64,000 nucleotides of DNA from Rhodamnia argentea (taxonomy: Eukaryota; Streptophyta; Magnoliopsida; Myrtales; Myrtaceae), in assembly GCF_020921035.1 (NCBI RefSeq), contig NC_063155.1, positions 21,755,294 through 21,819,293 on the forward strand, written 5' to 3'. The notes under the pieces are model-generated. The model was not told where the DNA came from. It ran no database searches and saw only the letters and a program-made list of their open reading frames with translations. Shown piece by piece: positions 10,117 to 21,445 of the stretch (the stretch's first letter is position 1; every line of letters starts with the position of its first letter). The position numbers and the translations under genes were made by a program.

Positions 10117-11280
10117 ATGAAGCGGCCGGCGCGCCGCCTCTGCAGCGTCCTGCTGCTCGCGCTCTTCGCCGTCACCCTCGCGTTCCGGGCCGTGCTCCGG
10201 CGTGGCTTCATCGGTTCCTTCGAGCTCGAGCAGTATGGGCTCGCCCGGCGGCAGGTGCCGGTCTTCAACTCCTCCGTGCTCAGGTACGCGGAGATCGACG
10301 GCGCCGAAGAGAAGTTCAGGAGGGAGACCCAGCAGCTGTTGGAAGGGAAGTTCGTCGGTCACCCGCAGTTCAGGAGGTTCGCCACTCGGAGGAGGTTCGC
10401 CAACTACGAGCCCAACGGGAAGATTAACATGGTTATCCAGGTATCGCTAGCGCCGAGGTATCAGAGGTATGTGCAGGATTTTAGGAGGAATTTGCAGGAT
10501 TGGTTGAGGCATAAGCGGTTCGAGCCTGATGTAATGAATGATTTGATTAGACTAGTGAAGCATCCGCTCGATAGGCACGGTGGTTTGGTGGTCTCGGATA
10601 GGAGGTATGCGTCTTGTGCTGTCGTTGGGAATAGTGGGATTTTGCTGCAGAGCGAGCGTGGGGAGTTGATTGATAGCCACGAGATGGTGATTAGGCTGAA
10701 CAATGCAAAAATCAAGGGCTTCGAGCGCAATGTTGGGTCTAAGACCACCATTTCATTTATAAATAGCAACATTTTGCATCTTTGTGCGCGGAGGGAACGG
10801 TGTCTTTGCCACCCCTACGGAGTGGATGTTCCGATCGTCATGTATATTTGCCAACCTGTGCATTTGCTCGATTACACGATGTGTAACTCGTCTCACAAAG
10901 CACCTTTGCTCGTCACTGATCCGAGCTTTGACATGTTGTGTGCACGGATCGTTAAGTACTATTCGGTGCGGCGGTTTGCGGAGGAGACAGGGAAACCTCT
11001 GGAAGCTTGGGATGCTGCACATGATAAGGTGTATTTCCACTACTCTTCGGGGATGCAAGCCATAATGCTGGCTTTAGGAATTTGCAACAGAGTTAGCATT
11101 TTCGGCTTCGGGAAATCGGAGTCGGCCAAGCATCATTACTATACCAATCAAAAGGGCGAGCTGACTTTGCACGATTACCGAGCGGAGTACGATCTCTATC
11201 ACGATTTGGTTGAGAGGCCTCAAGCAATACCATTTATTTCAGATAAGTTCAAATTTCCTCCCGTGACTATCTATCAGTGA
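10117..11280 (+). CDS. GALT29A: GT29 sialyltransferase-like galactosyltransferase, GALT29A type, copy 2
   Basis: Intronless, 387 aa; tandem paralogue of the gene at 5177, about 3.8 kb downstream on the same strand. Same predicted role: Golgi galactosyltransferase for arabinogalactan glycans. Membrane anchor at about residues 8-28, motif L at about 167-214, motif S at about 307-331 (HYSSGMQ...SIFGFG), motif III at about 339-344 (HHYYTN) and motif VS as H352-x4-E357. The two proteins are nearly collinear; most differences lie in the stem (residues 30-130), and the catalytic region is very similar. Base use differs: the first 300 or so coding bases are GC-rich like copy 1, but the rest prefers A/T at third positions. 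All catalytic motifs are intact, so both copies look functional. Confidence 0.9.
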   Translation: MKRPARRLCSVLLLALFAVTLAFRAVLRRGFIGSFELEQYGLARRQVPVFNSSVLRYAEIDGAEEKFRRETQQLLEGKFVGHPQFRRFATRRRFANYEPNGKINMVIQVSLAPRYQRYVQDFRRNLQDWLRHKRFEPDVMNDLIRLVKHPLDRHGGLVVSDRRYASCAVVGNSGILLQSERGELIDSHEMVIRLNNAKIKGFERNVGSKTTISFINSNILHLCARRERCLCHPYGVDVPIVMYICQPVHLLDYTMCNSSHKAPLLVTDPSFDMLCARIVKYYSVRRFAEETGKPLEAWDAAHDKVYFHYSSGMQAIMLALGICNRVSIFGFGKSESAKHHYYTNQKGELTLHDYRAEYDLYHDLVERPQAIPFISDKFKFPPVTIYQ

Positions 11281-14200
11281 AATTGCACCGGTTGGCTTGT
11301 ATTTGTTTTCAGTTGTTGGTCTTTGAGGAATTAGTTCGCTATTTCAGTGTGTCAAGATTGAAATAACATGCTTATGTTGTAACTGTAATCTTCCTCGGGA
11401 TATTCATAGAATTGAATGTCAGAGTATGCAAAATACAAGATTGTTAGATGTTAGCCTGTAACTTCTTTCCAGATTGTCTTAAATGAATATAAGTTGGTTT
11501 ACTCGTTTTGGTTATGTTACCCATGGCACAGCAGCTGGATTGCTCGATTTGGAGAGGTAATCCCACGGAGTTGATAAATCTCTTCAATTATGTGAAGATA
11601 GTACTTGGGTCGTGATGTAAAAAGTCATGAAATTAATGTGGCTTAAAGTTTCTTTTTTTGAAGACTTTTGAAATTGAATATCGGGATTGCTTCCGTCTAA
11701 AAACTAGTCTAGATAGTCGCTTCCAAATGGTAAGTGTTGAAAGTTTCGGTCTTCCTGCCTATTGGAGTTTTCATGTATGCTGATCTCTGCAAAAGCAACT
11801 GAGCACAATAGGATGACTGAGGCTATCCATTCATATGACCAAGAAAATCAGATATATAAAGACCCAACTTGTGCTGTTTGAAGTCACCTGACTGAGGATG
11901 CACATACACTATTCGGTATAAACATGATGGTATGATCTCCCACGAAATTTCCGTGGTGTAAATATTGTTGGAAGCAACTAGTTCCTTGAAGCTAGATGCT
12001 GGGAAAAGAGAAGCATCTCTTGCAAACGGTCTCATGATTTTTCTGTCTTTAATTCCTGTTCAAGACCTTGATGATATTGGACTACGTGTTGGATATTCTT
12101 CTTTTCCTGTTTTCCTAGCATCTAATGCCTTCATTTGGTCCTGACTTGGTATTCTCTATCATCTCCTCATCCTCATATCTATATTTAACTGACATTATGG
12201 ACATGACAAGATAAGTGGTGAAAGCCATTACTGGAATCGAGATCATATCTCATGTGCAAATTGCCATTAAATTTCAACTGGCAGAATACCTTCATTTCTC
12301 ACTATCTGTTATGGGTGCGCTTGGGATTGTGGAGCATGAGTTCAGAGCAAGGAGAAGAGAGGATTCAAGTTTATTTAGAGAGGCAAGCAGAGAGGATCGG
12401 TAGTATGAGGCTTCTGGCAGAAGAGTGTAACTCTGATTTTCTTTTGGGGGAGGATTAATTTTCAGCGTGTTTTTTTTGGCTAAGTAAGCCAACTGTCCAG
12501 CGATTCCTACACGAATCAACTTGTTCTCCACCCCGTCCTCAAGAACCGACGTTCCAGTCCAATCCTCGACTTCTCCACTTCGTTGGAAGGGATATGCCAC
12601 TGAGGCAATAGCCCAGCGCCACTCAATTTAATTCCAGTTGTTTTCAGCCGTTCCTTTTACGTTATTTGCTTCCCTCTGTGAGTTCAACCAGCAAGTGTTT
12701 GCGTGTCCTCCCTCTGAAATTGCCGTCCTTCTTGTTCGCTTTCTCTCTCTGTTTATGGCAAAAGATTGACCAGTAGTTGCAGTCTCAAGCAGGTCAATCA
12801 GCGGTCGCCATCCTATTTACATTGTTGATGCACCCATCGCTCCACAGACAGGACTGATGGTTGGGATGTTAGGAGTTCGCCAGGAAAAAAATGCGGCTGC
12901 AAAACTCTGGCTTGCCTCTTTCGAAAATGATGTGATGTTGCATTAAGATCCAATTTTTCCTTGGCGGGCCATAACCAGACATGCTCTATCAGAAACCGAC
13001 CCTCCTTGAAGTTCACATTATGTACGCTCGTAAAGTGGCTCTGCGGCCTCGAACGTGGGTCAAGGAGAAATTGTTGCACCACCGATTAGTGTTCATAGCG
13101 AATATGGAAACTTAATTTGGATTATGGGTCTTATCAGATTTCGATGGTCTAGATTCAATTTGATCCGTGTATAATCTATATTGCTCATGCCATATTTGCA
13201 CCTGATTACGGGGTTTCCTTTTACGATGCGCAATCGCAATTTAAGATCCCATTCGGTGTATTCCCATCATTTATATGAACATAGCCTTTCGATCTCTAGC
13301 GCATTTGCAATTTCTCTTTAGAGTTTCGGCATAACGTGATCAAAGGGTTAGAAAATATGGGGTTAAAGTCATCTGTGGATCCAGTCACTTCAAAAGGAAA
13401 TAACTTCACGTAATTAAAGTCATCTGTGGAGTAAGCACGGAAGATGCATTGCCTTGCGTATTCCGTTTTTTTTTTTTTTGAGGGGGGGGGGACAAAGAGA
13501 AGTGAGATTTGAATATTATGTGGTAGATTTTACTAAGTATTCCTCGAATCAAAATAATCCATGATCTTCAAGAGATTCATAATTAATTAAAGTAATCTCC
13601 CCCAAAATTACCTAAAGTCCCGAAACAAATGCTTTATCCATAGCCATTCATTGTTGTATGCCTTACAAAATTTTTCAAATCATGTCACCGCGTGCCTCTT
13701 CAAAGAACAATGTTATTTGCCCTTTTTTTTGTCTGTCCTACTTTTAACGTTCCTATTTCTTTTAGGTTTTTGCTCCGTCTCTTTCCACAGTACGAGTCAA
13801 AACCCGTACTTATAATATTAGTGTCCTCATTTTCCGATTCTCCTACCAATGGGTCTCGTGCCCGGTGAGTAACATTTGCCTCTTAGATGGACCGATTTTC
13901 ACGTGTTTTGGAATTTGTGAGTTTGGTTTGCTCACCGAATGAAAAGATTGCACCGAGACACAATGACGTTTGAGCGGCTTTAGTGGTTGTTCTCAATTAT
14001 CATGTGACTTTGAGAGTTGCTATTAAACCTATCTAATTACTTCGTTTGCACGAGGGGCGTATGAATTTTTGATTTCCTTTTGCCACTCAAAGTCATCTCG
14101 CCGGAAGCGTGCGGCTTTCCATCCAAATCACCGTCTCTCGACTCAAGCTGGCACGTATCTCTGGTCCATGCCAGATCTGGCCTCATCAAATGGGTCGGCT

Positions 14201-14590
14201 TCGACTAAAAGTTTGAGGGCATGGAAAGACAAGGATTCGGGCAAGCTGCTTCCTTCTCGGAGCCTCCGACCCGACCCATCCAGCCTTGGACAAGGATTTT
14301 TGTTCTTTTATCGTTCTTTTGATCGTGCTATCGCGGGCCGTAGTTGACTCACCTCAATATTGAACCTTGGCCCATCCTCCCTTATTACCTTTGACTATTC
14401 GTTCGGCGTAGACTTGGTCAATCACTATTTCCTTCCCCTTCTTCTAAGCAATGCTTCGTGTTGTAAAAGTTACATGCGCGGTGCAATTGAACCAAGATTT
14501 ATTTTTTTTTCTCAATAATCAATAAATGAAATCTCCGCGACATTTTGCAATGGAGCAATTTGTCGTAGGGAATACCTCCCTCTCTTGAGG
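11281..14590. other. 3' flank and spacer, no supported gene
   Basis: The first 250 bases are probable 3' UTR of the second GT29 gene. Beyond that are short frames only. A minus-strand frame at 12292-12600 is protein-like but matches nothing I can name; it could be the tail of a decayed retroelement. There is a T-run followed by a G-run near 13470-13490. No RNA genes were recognised. Confidence 0.4.
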
Positions 14591-14594
14591 TTGT

Positions 14595-15320
14595 AGAGTG
14601 AACTGAAAATTTTTCAAAAAAAAGTCATAAACCCGTTACACTTTTATCAATTTAGTTCTAAACCCTTTAATTGTGTTAGTTGAGTCATAAACTTTATCAC
14701 ATTTTGTCAATTGAGTCCATTCGATCAATTTTGACAAAAAATCATTGACGTGAACGTTGGACTTCTACGTGACATGGCCGGTGTCAACGTAGATAATTTT
14801 TAACAATATTTTTCTTCTTCTCTTTGCATTCTTTACTTTTTTTTTCCTTTTTTTCCCCTCTCACTGGCCATTGCCGATGAGGGATGTGCGCGCCTGGCTT
14901 GGCGAGGGTCGCCCTACGCCCGGGCGTGCATGGGCTGCCCTCGCTTGGGTTGGCAAAGGGATGCCCACACCTACCTAGGCGAGGGCGAGGGAGGCCTGAT
15001 TAGACGAGGGTCGCCCTCGCTTAACACCGGCGGATTAGGCTGGGCGATGGTTGACGAAGGGAGAAAGAAAAAAGAAAAGAAGGGGGAAAAATGAAAGTAA
15101 AGAAGGAAAAGAGAAGAAAAAAAAGGAATCTACGTCAACTCCGATTGTGCTATATAGGGCGGCCAAAGTCCACATCGGCAATTTTCGGAAAAAATTGACC
15201 GGATAGAACAATGGGCAATACGTGAAAATGGTTTAAAAATCAACACAATTAAAATATTTAGATTGAATTGATAAAATTATGATAGATTTAGGATTTTTTT
15301 AGACAATTTTACCAGCAATC
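14595..15320. mobile_element. foldback/MITE-like element with GC-rich core (copy 2)
   Basis: The clearest example of the nested architecture. Outer AT-rich arms (14610-14720 and about 15215-15310) are inverted copies built from repeated 'taaaccc...aattgtg...agttgagtc' units. Inside them is a pyrimidine tract (about 14805-14870) mirrored by a purine tract (about 15060-15125). The centre (about 14870-15060) is a GC-rich block repeating words such as GGCGAGGG and GCCCTCGC. No coding capacity was recognised. Confidence 0.65.
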
Positions 15321-17016
15321 AACAGAACCACTCGTTCCCCGCTACTAACATCACGCACAAACTTTCGACACCACATAGTACAAGCAGCAAGGGCACTTTC
15401 ATGGAATGACCTTGTTGCTCAAAGTGGGTTTTCTCGCTTGTAGTTACAAACAAAATTAAACCCTAGTCTCTACACCCTCAAAGCCACGTGGCATTTTCTG
15501 CCTCCACCTTCTCCAATCTCAAGCTTCGAATCCTCCCTCTCCCGACAAAGCATGGTGGCCGGTACTAACATTAAACAATTTGCACGACCACTGTTAAATT
15601 TTCTCCCCCTTGCTTTATAAGTCGGTCAAGCCGACTAATTGAGGAAGCAAACCCATCTCACTATTCTTTGTTTTTGAACTTTGAATCCATTTGGGATGAT
15701 AGATCATGATGGCTTCCCGTCTTTCTTTTTGAAAAGAAGTGCTTTCGTGGGTATCCTTTCACACGCACACACGCGCGAAGAGAGCCCCACCGATGCCAAC
15801 TTTCAAGAGTTCTCACGTAAGGTTTAGGTTAATGATCTACACCCCTACTTTAGTGATACATAACAGAAGCGGCCGTGGATAATTTCTCCTTCTCCAATCG
15901 GACCGGCGTCACCCGAACGTCACTCCATACGTTTGTTGAAACACCGGGGCGGAAGCATCGCGAGGGGACAGTCTTGGAATCAGAATAAGAGGCTCTTCGA
16001 GGATGGATGCCGGTGCCGCAACCCTTCTTTGCGACAAGGTTGTTGTCTCCTGCTCGTACCGTCTTTCCGAAAGAGGCACAATGTTCGGAGGAGTTTGCGT
16101 GAAGATGGTCGCGCAAAGACCACCTCCGGTCGTAGCAGATGGATCCGAGAATAGGAGAAGAACAAATGTGGGGAAGCTTGGAGTTGGGAAGTGTGAACAC
16201 AACTTCAGAAGAAGTTTGACTCTCTTGGCTGAATCTTGTACCTGTTCCTCCTTTCCATACTGGTTCGCCATTTTCCACCCACCAATTTGCGCGGCACAAA
16301 AAGTTAACTGCTGCCCTAATATTCGCGTGCCTATGACTCCACAGAATTCCACATTCCGAACTTGAGATTTATTTGACCAAACGCGTTACCGGATCGAGGA
16401 ACAAGCTGTGGATTGTCGTAACTCCTACGAACATTCCTGAATTGGATAGCCTTTACTGTCCTAAAAATCCAATCCGCTGTAATGGTCCTTGTAAGATTTG
16501 AAGCTTGGAATGAGATTGTTATGCGGAAGTATGAAAGAGTAGGAAGGATATGTAAATAGACATAGAAAAAAGACCATGCAATTAATTGGTGGAACAACAC
16601 CACAATTCTCAAACAAAGTAAGATTACCAGTTGGCGATGAAGCTGACAAATTTTCTCCTTGCTGAGGCACAGCAAAAGCCTCTCCCTCTCTCTTTGAGCT
16701 GCTAATCTAGTGAAGAAAATTCATCTGCTTCACCACCGAGGCGATCGGTTTATTGGTGGCAATCATACTACTCCAACTCTCTCTAATATTTTTACTTGCT
16801 TACCGCTCGGCAAGTGCTCCGTAACAAACCAATCCCTAACCCTAACTTGCCTCTCAAGCAAGTCGTCGGGAATTTTTTGTTACCGAGCACGAGCTCATCA
16901 GATAAGTCCGTCTAGTTTCATTTACGTGACCCTCTTAAAGCAAGCCATAAGTACCCAAAAGACGAAAGGACCCGAAAAAGGAAAAAGGGAAAAAATGGAA
17001 CACCACTTATAGTTGA
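15321..17016. other. spacer downstream of the WIP gene
   Basis: Contains overlapping open frames on both strands at about 15850-16365 (up to 149 aa) without a recognisable domain; because three frames are open at once, a real gene is not supported. A short aaccctaaccctaac-like stretch occurs near 16840, too short to call an interstitial telomere. Confidence 0.4.
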
Positions 17017-19311
17017 TCACGAACGAGCAAGTTCGTCCTCGGATCCGGTAGTGACACACTCCTTCTCATCCTCGAAACCCTCGAGAGAAGGGTGCGGAGA
17101 GTGACCCCTTCCAAATGACCTGATGTGGTCTTTGAGCGATCTCTTGTGCTTGAAGTCGGAACCGCAGGTGCAGTACCATAATTTCCCACAGTTCTTCTCA
17201 TGGGTCCGCCAATCGCCTTTGACCGCGAAGGTCTTCCCGCACTTGCGGCACATGAACGGCTTGGTGCCATGCTTCCGCTTGTAGTGGGTTTGGAGGGTCC
17301 TGAAATCTTTGAGCGGCTTGGCTCTCGGGTGGTTGATGTTGTTCTTGCAGCCTTGCGCACAGCAGTAGCACGGCAGCCTCAGCATCGCTGCCGGTTGTGT
17401 GCCCTTCAGTGAGTCCGGGCCCTTTCGATACTCCGATCCGTGTCCCCACATATGCATCTGTGGTTACAAGGGTGTGTTTCAATGACTCAAAGAAAGCAAT
17501 CTATGTCCTACTATGGATTCATGATATTGAAATTTCAGTATGTTTTTGAAATTGGCAAAGAATGGTTAAGAACTAAGAATTTTCAAAGTAAAGATTTCAC
17601 CTTGTGCACATGTTATATGAAGGGTTGAGGCATTTATGCTGATAACTTAAGAAAAAAGAAGGTTTGTACTAAAATCTAATAGTCTTCCGAAAAAATTTCC
17701 GAACTAAGGCTTGATGGGTTCATACATCGGTTTGTTTGCCGTCTTGCACAATAAAGGACGATTAAAACGGAGGAGATTTCGATTATAATGAGGTAATTCA
17801 CTATAAGATGAAAAGAGAAGCTTTCAATTTTCAAATTGCAGTTGGCCATCCCATTTTTCTCTCTTAACACGAATCACTTCTGGAGAGGAAAACACATTGA
17901 CTGGAGGAAAGTTATGAAAAAACTTAGAATGCATTACTACAATCTTATCAGTTGGCGTTTTGCTCGGAAATCATTCGAAGATGAGCATGAATATCCTTTT
18001 GGGTGGACTGGAGGATTAACAACCGGAATCATTTAACCACCGACACAGTCGCGAAAGTCGAACGCAATCATCTCCTCAGCGTATTGCATTCAAAGGGAGA
18101 TGAATATAAAACAGCAAAAGCTTAAAAAGAGAAGGGGGAAAAGAAAGCCAAAGATTCTGGACGATGCTCAGGATTTGTGATCTTAGAAAAGGCGATGAAG
18201 ATTTGGTAGTGCAACTTACTCCCACAACACATTATCCATGCATAAGCACCTGCTCCCACCCAGTCTCTCTTTCCCCATTTGATTTTTATTGCTTTCTTTG
18301 TTAATTCGATTTCTGGATGAAGAGCCTTGCAAATTTCATTTACCAGTCTCAGAAATTGTAGCTGGGCTTCTTAAGTACATTGCATCAATTCCAGAATTTA
18401 TAGCGAAATGGCGTGTTGAATCGAATTGTCTCGCCTCGCCCTCCAAACCATCTCCGTGAAAAGGAAAAAAATATTTTCCAGCGCCGTCCGAATTATAATC
18501 ATCGTTAGAGAAAAAAAAAACCAGTATAAAGGGGCGCGCGTGGAGAATGTGCTAAATTTTCGAAACATAAAACAAGGGGAAGATTTTCAAGAGAACAAAT
18601 GCTGAACTCTTAAAACGAGAAAATCATATGAGAAATTACTGTAAATGCACCAATTAATGAACGAGCAAGCTAAGTTACCTGCATGTTGTTGTACCTATTG
18701 AAGGTCTTGTTGCAGATGGCGCAAGCGAACTGCATGGGCCCCACGAGAATCTGAGCTGGCGTTGGGATCCAAAACCTGCTCTCCCCATTGAAGCTGGAGT
18801 AGCCGCCATGGAACAGGTTCTTCTTGTGAGACCCTTCCTCGATCACGGGCTCGTCGAAGCCATACTTGCTCTTCTCAAGACTGTCGCCGGACCCGCAGCC
18901 CGTGCTGCCGAGCGGCAACCCAATGTGCAACCCCACGGCGACGTCCTCTGCTCGCGGCTCTCCAGCTTCATGCCGTCTCTCTCTTCCTACCGCTCCGACA
19001 ACTGTGACCTCTCCTCCTTCTCCTTCCTCTTGCTTCAGTGGCTTTGTCTCGGAGAGCTTGCTCAGGAGAGGCAAGCACCGGATGGTCTCGTAGAGGGAGT
19101 GCTGTTCTTGCTGCTGCTGTTGCCGGTGCAACAAGTCGGGCGAGCCCGGGAAAAGCGTGGGATTCGTGAGATGAACGGGTTCGGTCAGACAAGAGGAAGA
19201 GGAAGAGGAAGGAGAGGAGGTTGAGATTGATGGTTTGAGCCACTCAATGAAAGTTGGAGGTTGATGACATGGATCTTCCTTACCAATTGCAAGGTAGTCC
19301 CCGAACCCCAT
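17017..19311 (-). CDS. WIP3: WIP-family C2H2 zinc-finger transcription factor
   Basis: Two exons on the minus strand: 19311-18679 (211 codons) and 17457-17017 (146 codons plus stop), 357 aa in all. The 1221-bp intron has donor CAG|GTAACT and acceptor CACAG|ATG, phase 0, and falls inside zinc finger 1 between its Cys pair (C197, C200) and His pair (H213, H217), as in other WIP genes. Features: Ser- and Gln-rich N-terminus with FIEWLKP, the family motif LHIGLP (residues 128-133), the name-giving WIP at 181-183 ([13 protein letters not shown]), then four zinc fingers. The finger block is nearly family-consensus. WIP factors are nuclear regulators of organ and tissue patterning (TT1, NTT, DOT5). 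The WIP3 assignment rests on adjacency to GALT29A, as in Arabidopsis; domains alone show only the family. Confidence 0.88.
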
Positions 19312-19415
19312 CCTTCCCTCACAGAGAGAAGAGAGAGATCACTGAAACTATCCTTGGATGGTTTATATCCTGACTTTATGTAGTGGGAAAGGCTCTGCAC
19401 TTGGGGTTGATTCAT
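19185..19415 (-). promoter_or_regulatory. overlapping upstream ORF in the WIP gene leader, 76 codons
   Basis: An ATG at 19415 (minus strand) opens a 76-codon frame that ends at 19185, inside the WIP coding sequence and out of frame with it. If the transcript starts in the GA/CT tract near 19590, ribosomes using this ATG would bypass the main start at 19311. A second upstream ORF of 18 codons (19528-19474) precedes it. Both are seen directly; a regulatory effect is inference and depends on the true transcription start. Confidence 0.45.
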
Positions 19416-19577
19416 GAAAGGTGTGGTTTGGTTTGTCTTTTAGGAATTTTTTTTCACCTTCTTCCTTTTCCATCTAGAGAAAGAGAGAGAGAGAGATTAG
19501 TGGTGAGTGGGGTTAGGGATAATGACATGCAAAAATAGACTCACTGATGAAAGAGAGAATCCTAGAATAGTCTCAAA

Positions 19578-19578
<1 letters not shown>

Positions 19579-19603
<25 letters not shown>
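19579..19603. repeat. CT/GA microsatellite in WIP gene leader
   Basis: An uninterrupted CT dinucleotide run lies just downstream, on the minus strand, of a TATA box. GA/CT runs in leaders are common in plants and may bind GAGA-factor-like (BBR/BPC) proteins. Confidence 0.7.
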
Positions 19604-19608
<5 letters not shown>

Positions 19609-19616
19609 GCAAAAGT

Positions 19617-19624
19617 CTATATAG
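19617..19624 (-). promoter_or_regulatory. TATA box candidate of the WIP gene
   Basis: CTATATAG on the minus strand about 310 bases before the start codon and directly ahead of the CT/GA microsatellite. This predicts a leader of roughly 280 bases containing two upstream ORFs. Confidence 0.55.
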
Positions 19625-19659
19625 ATGTAAGGCATTGAATATTTCTCTTTTCACTATTA

Positions 19660-21035
19660 TTTTATTTACGGAGGATATAATGGAATTTGACCCTTGGTGC
19701 ATTGTTTCTCCCAAAACCATGACAATATGGGGATGATGACTGAATATAGAGGGTGGAACAGAGAGAAAGGTGAGAGAGAGAGAGCATTTTGGTCAATACC
19801 TAAAAGACAGGATAAAGAATAAAAAAATTTGACAAAGCCTATATCATGGACCTCAGAGGGAATTTGAGTATCTAAGAAAAAATGAGGTTAGATGAACTTT
19901 AACTTCCACAAGCTTGTCATATTCTATGAAACATGCAGTATTTCTTGTGTCCATGGTGACATAGAAATGAGGCTAATCTTTTTCGACATAAACTGCCCAA
20001 GCGTGGGATCAACAACTGGTCTTCCGACACGAGATGTACTATATTCTTCATGTTAAACTAATAAGAGAGGAAAACCAAACGATCAGATTAGTTTTCTCCA
20101 TTACATGACGTGGTTACGCTCCTAAATTCCGTGTGGCTTTCACTGTTCCCTCCTTGCATCACATATGGCGTGGGGTTCATACGATGAATTTGAGAGAAAT
20201 TGTACTTGAGTTGTAACGGAGACGAAGCGTTTGGGCGCAGAAGCACACTTATTAGGTTAGGTTCTTTGAAACCGTGTTTGAACACGCGTCATCAGAGTGA
20301 AATCCGTGTGAAAAAGGGAGAAGATCTTTAGCGACGGAAAATGGAATCACAGCGAAATTGGAAAATGACAAAGGCAAAGCAATGCTTTGGCATCAGGTGC
20401 AATTACATTTTGTGGGTGTGTACAGTTCAACTTTCTTTGTCTCCAACAACACCACATAAAAGAAAAGAGTCCCCACATGTTTCAAATTATGCAATCCAGG
20501 TTAACTGTCGTCCATCTCCTTACTTGGCACATTTCTAGTACATGTGGATTCATCTTATGAACATGAACGCATGAAGGAAGGAGGCAAGCCAAATCCATTT
20601 GAAAACAGCCGACAAGATATAATGACCGGATTTTCAGGAGACAAAGCTACAGTCTCCCTTTTTAGCCCTTTCCTCTTGTTTTCTATCCCCGCTCTCCTTT
20701 ATTCTCTTCCCAGGCACACACCCTCCCCTCTCCTCTTCCCAACTTTTCTTGTACATGCTCTCACCGTGTCCTAAAAATTTCTACAAGTTATAGGCCTCCA
20801 TTTCCTTTAAATTTTTGGCGTATTTCATATGGATCGAATCAATTGCAATCATTGATACAGATCTTTTTCCATCCATCCTCTGATCATTGAGAAGTACGTT
20901 TTTGATGATACAAGGTAGTGTCTAGGGTTAGTTTTTGGCATTGTCTTGGACTGTCGGTGCTAATAATCGGGAGGTTTATTAGTTAAGCAATCTTATGATT
21001 TTTATTATACGAAACTTTTGCATGATCAATTCTAA
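19660..21035. other. upstream spacer of the WIP gene
   Basis: Probable distal promoter followed by AT-rich spacer. Small frames (20088-20285, 20341-20538, 20544-20774) show no known domain. Confidence 0.4.
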
Positions 21036-21039
21036 CTCG

Positions 21040-21445
21040 GGACAATTGTTTAAAAAATCCTAAATCTATTGTACGGTGGCCAATTCAGTCTTAAACCTTT
21101 CAATTGTGCCAATTTATTCCTAGAGTTTTTGACGATATTTCAGTTTAGTCCTAAACTTTTTAATTTTGCTTACTTAGTCCAAAACCTTTTAAAGTTGTAC
21201 CAATTTAGTCTTAAACCTATTATTTGGATAGTTAGCCGAAAGGATTACATTGACAAATTGTCAAAAAGTTTAGGACCTAAATTGGCATATTTTTAAAAAA
21301 TTTAGAATTGAATGGGAACAATTGAAAGGTTTATGACTAAATTGGCAAATCGTAAAAAATTTTAGGACTATATTGGCAAATTTGAAAGGTTAAAGACTGA
21401 ATTGGCGATCGTACAATATGTTTATGGCTTTTTGGATAATTTTTC
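21040..21445. mobile_element. foldback/MITE-like element without GC core (subfamily B, copy 1)
   Basis: The left arm carries repeated units 'cctaaa...ttgtgccaattcagtc'; the right arm is its inverse ('gactaaattggcaaatcg...'). Outer ends resemble 'tggccaattcagtcttaaacc' in both orientations. The same subfamily is at 22085-22400 and 25395-25800. No coding sequence. Confidence 0.6.

Noticed and set aside
12292..12600. Minus-strand 102-aa frame that looks protein-like.
   Set aside because: I could not match it to a host gene or a specific retroelement domain; left as spacer.
15850..16365. Long overlapping open frames on both strands (up to 149 aa) as a possible gene.
   Set aside because: Three or four frames are open at once, no domain is recognisable, and no exon-like splice context supports one frame.
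16840..16860. Interstitial telomere repeat (ccctaaccctaac).
   Set aside because: Only about two units, within chance for AT/C-rich plant DNA.
17007..17482. Alternative minus-strand frames (117 and 94 aa) overlapping WIP exon 2.
   Set aside because: They are shadows of the zinc-finger exon, which alone matches the WIP family.
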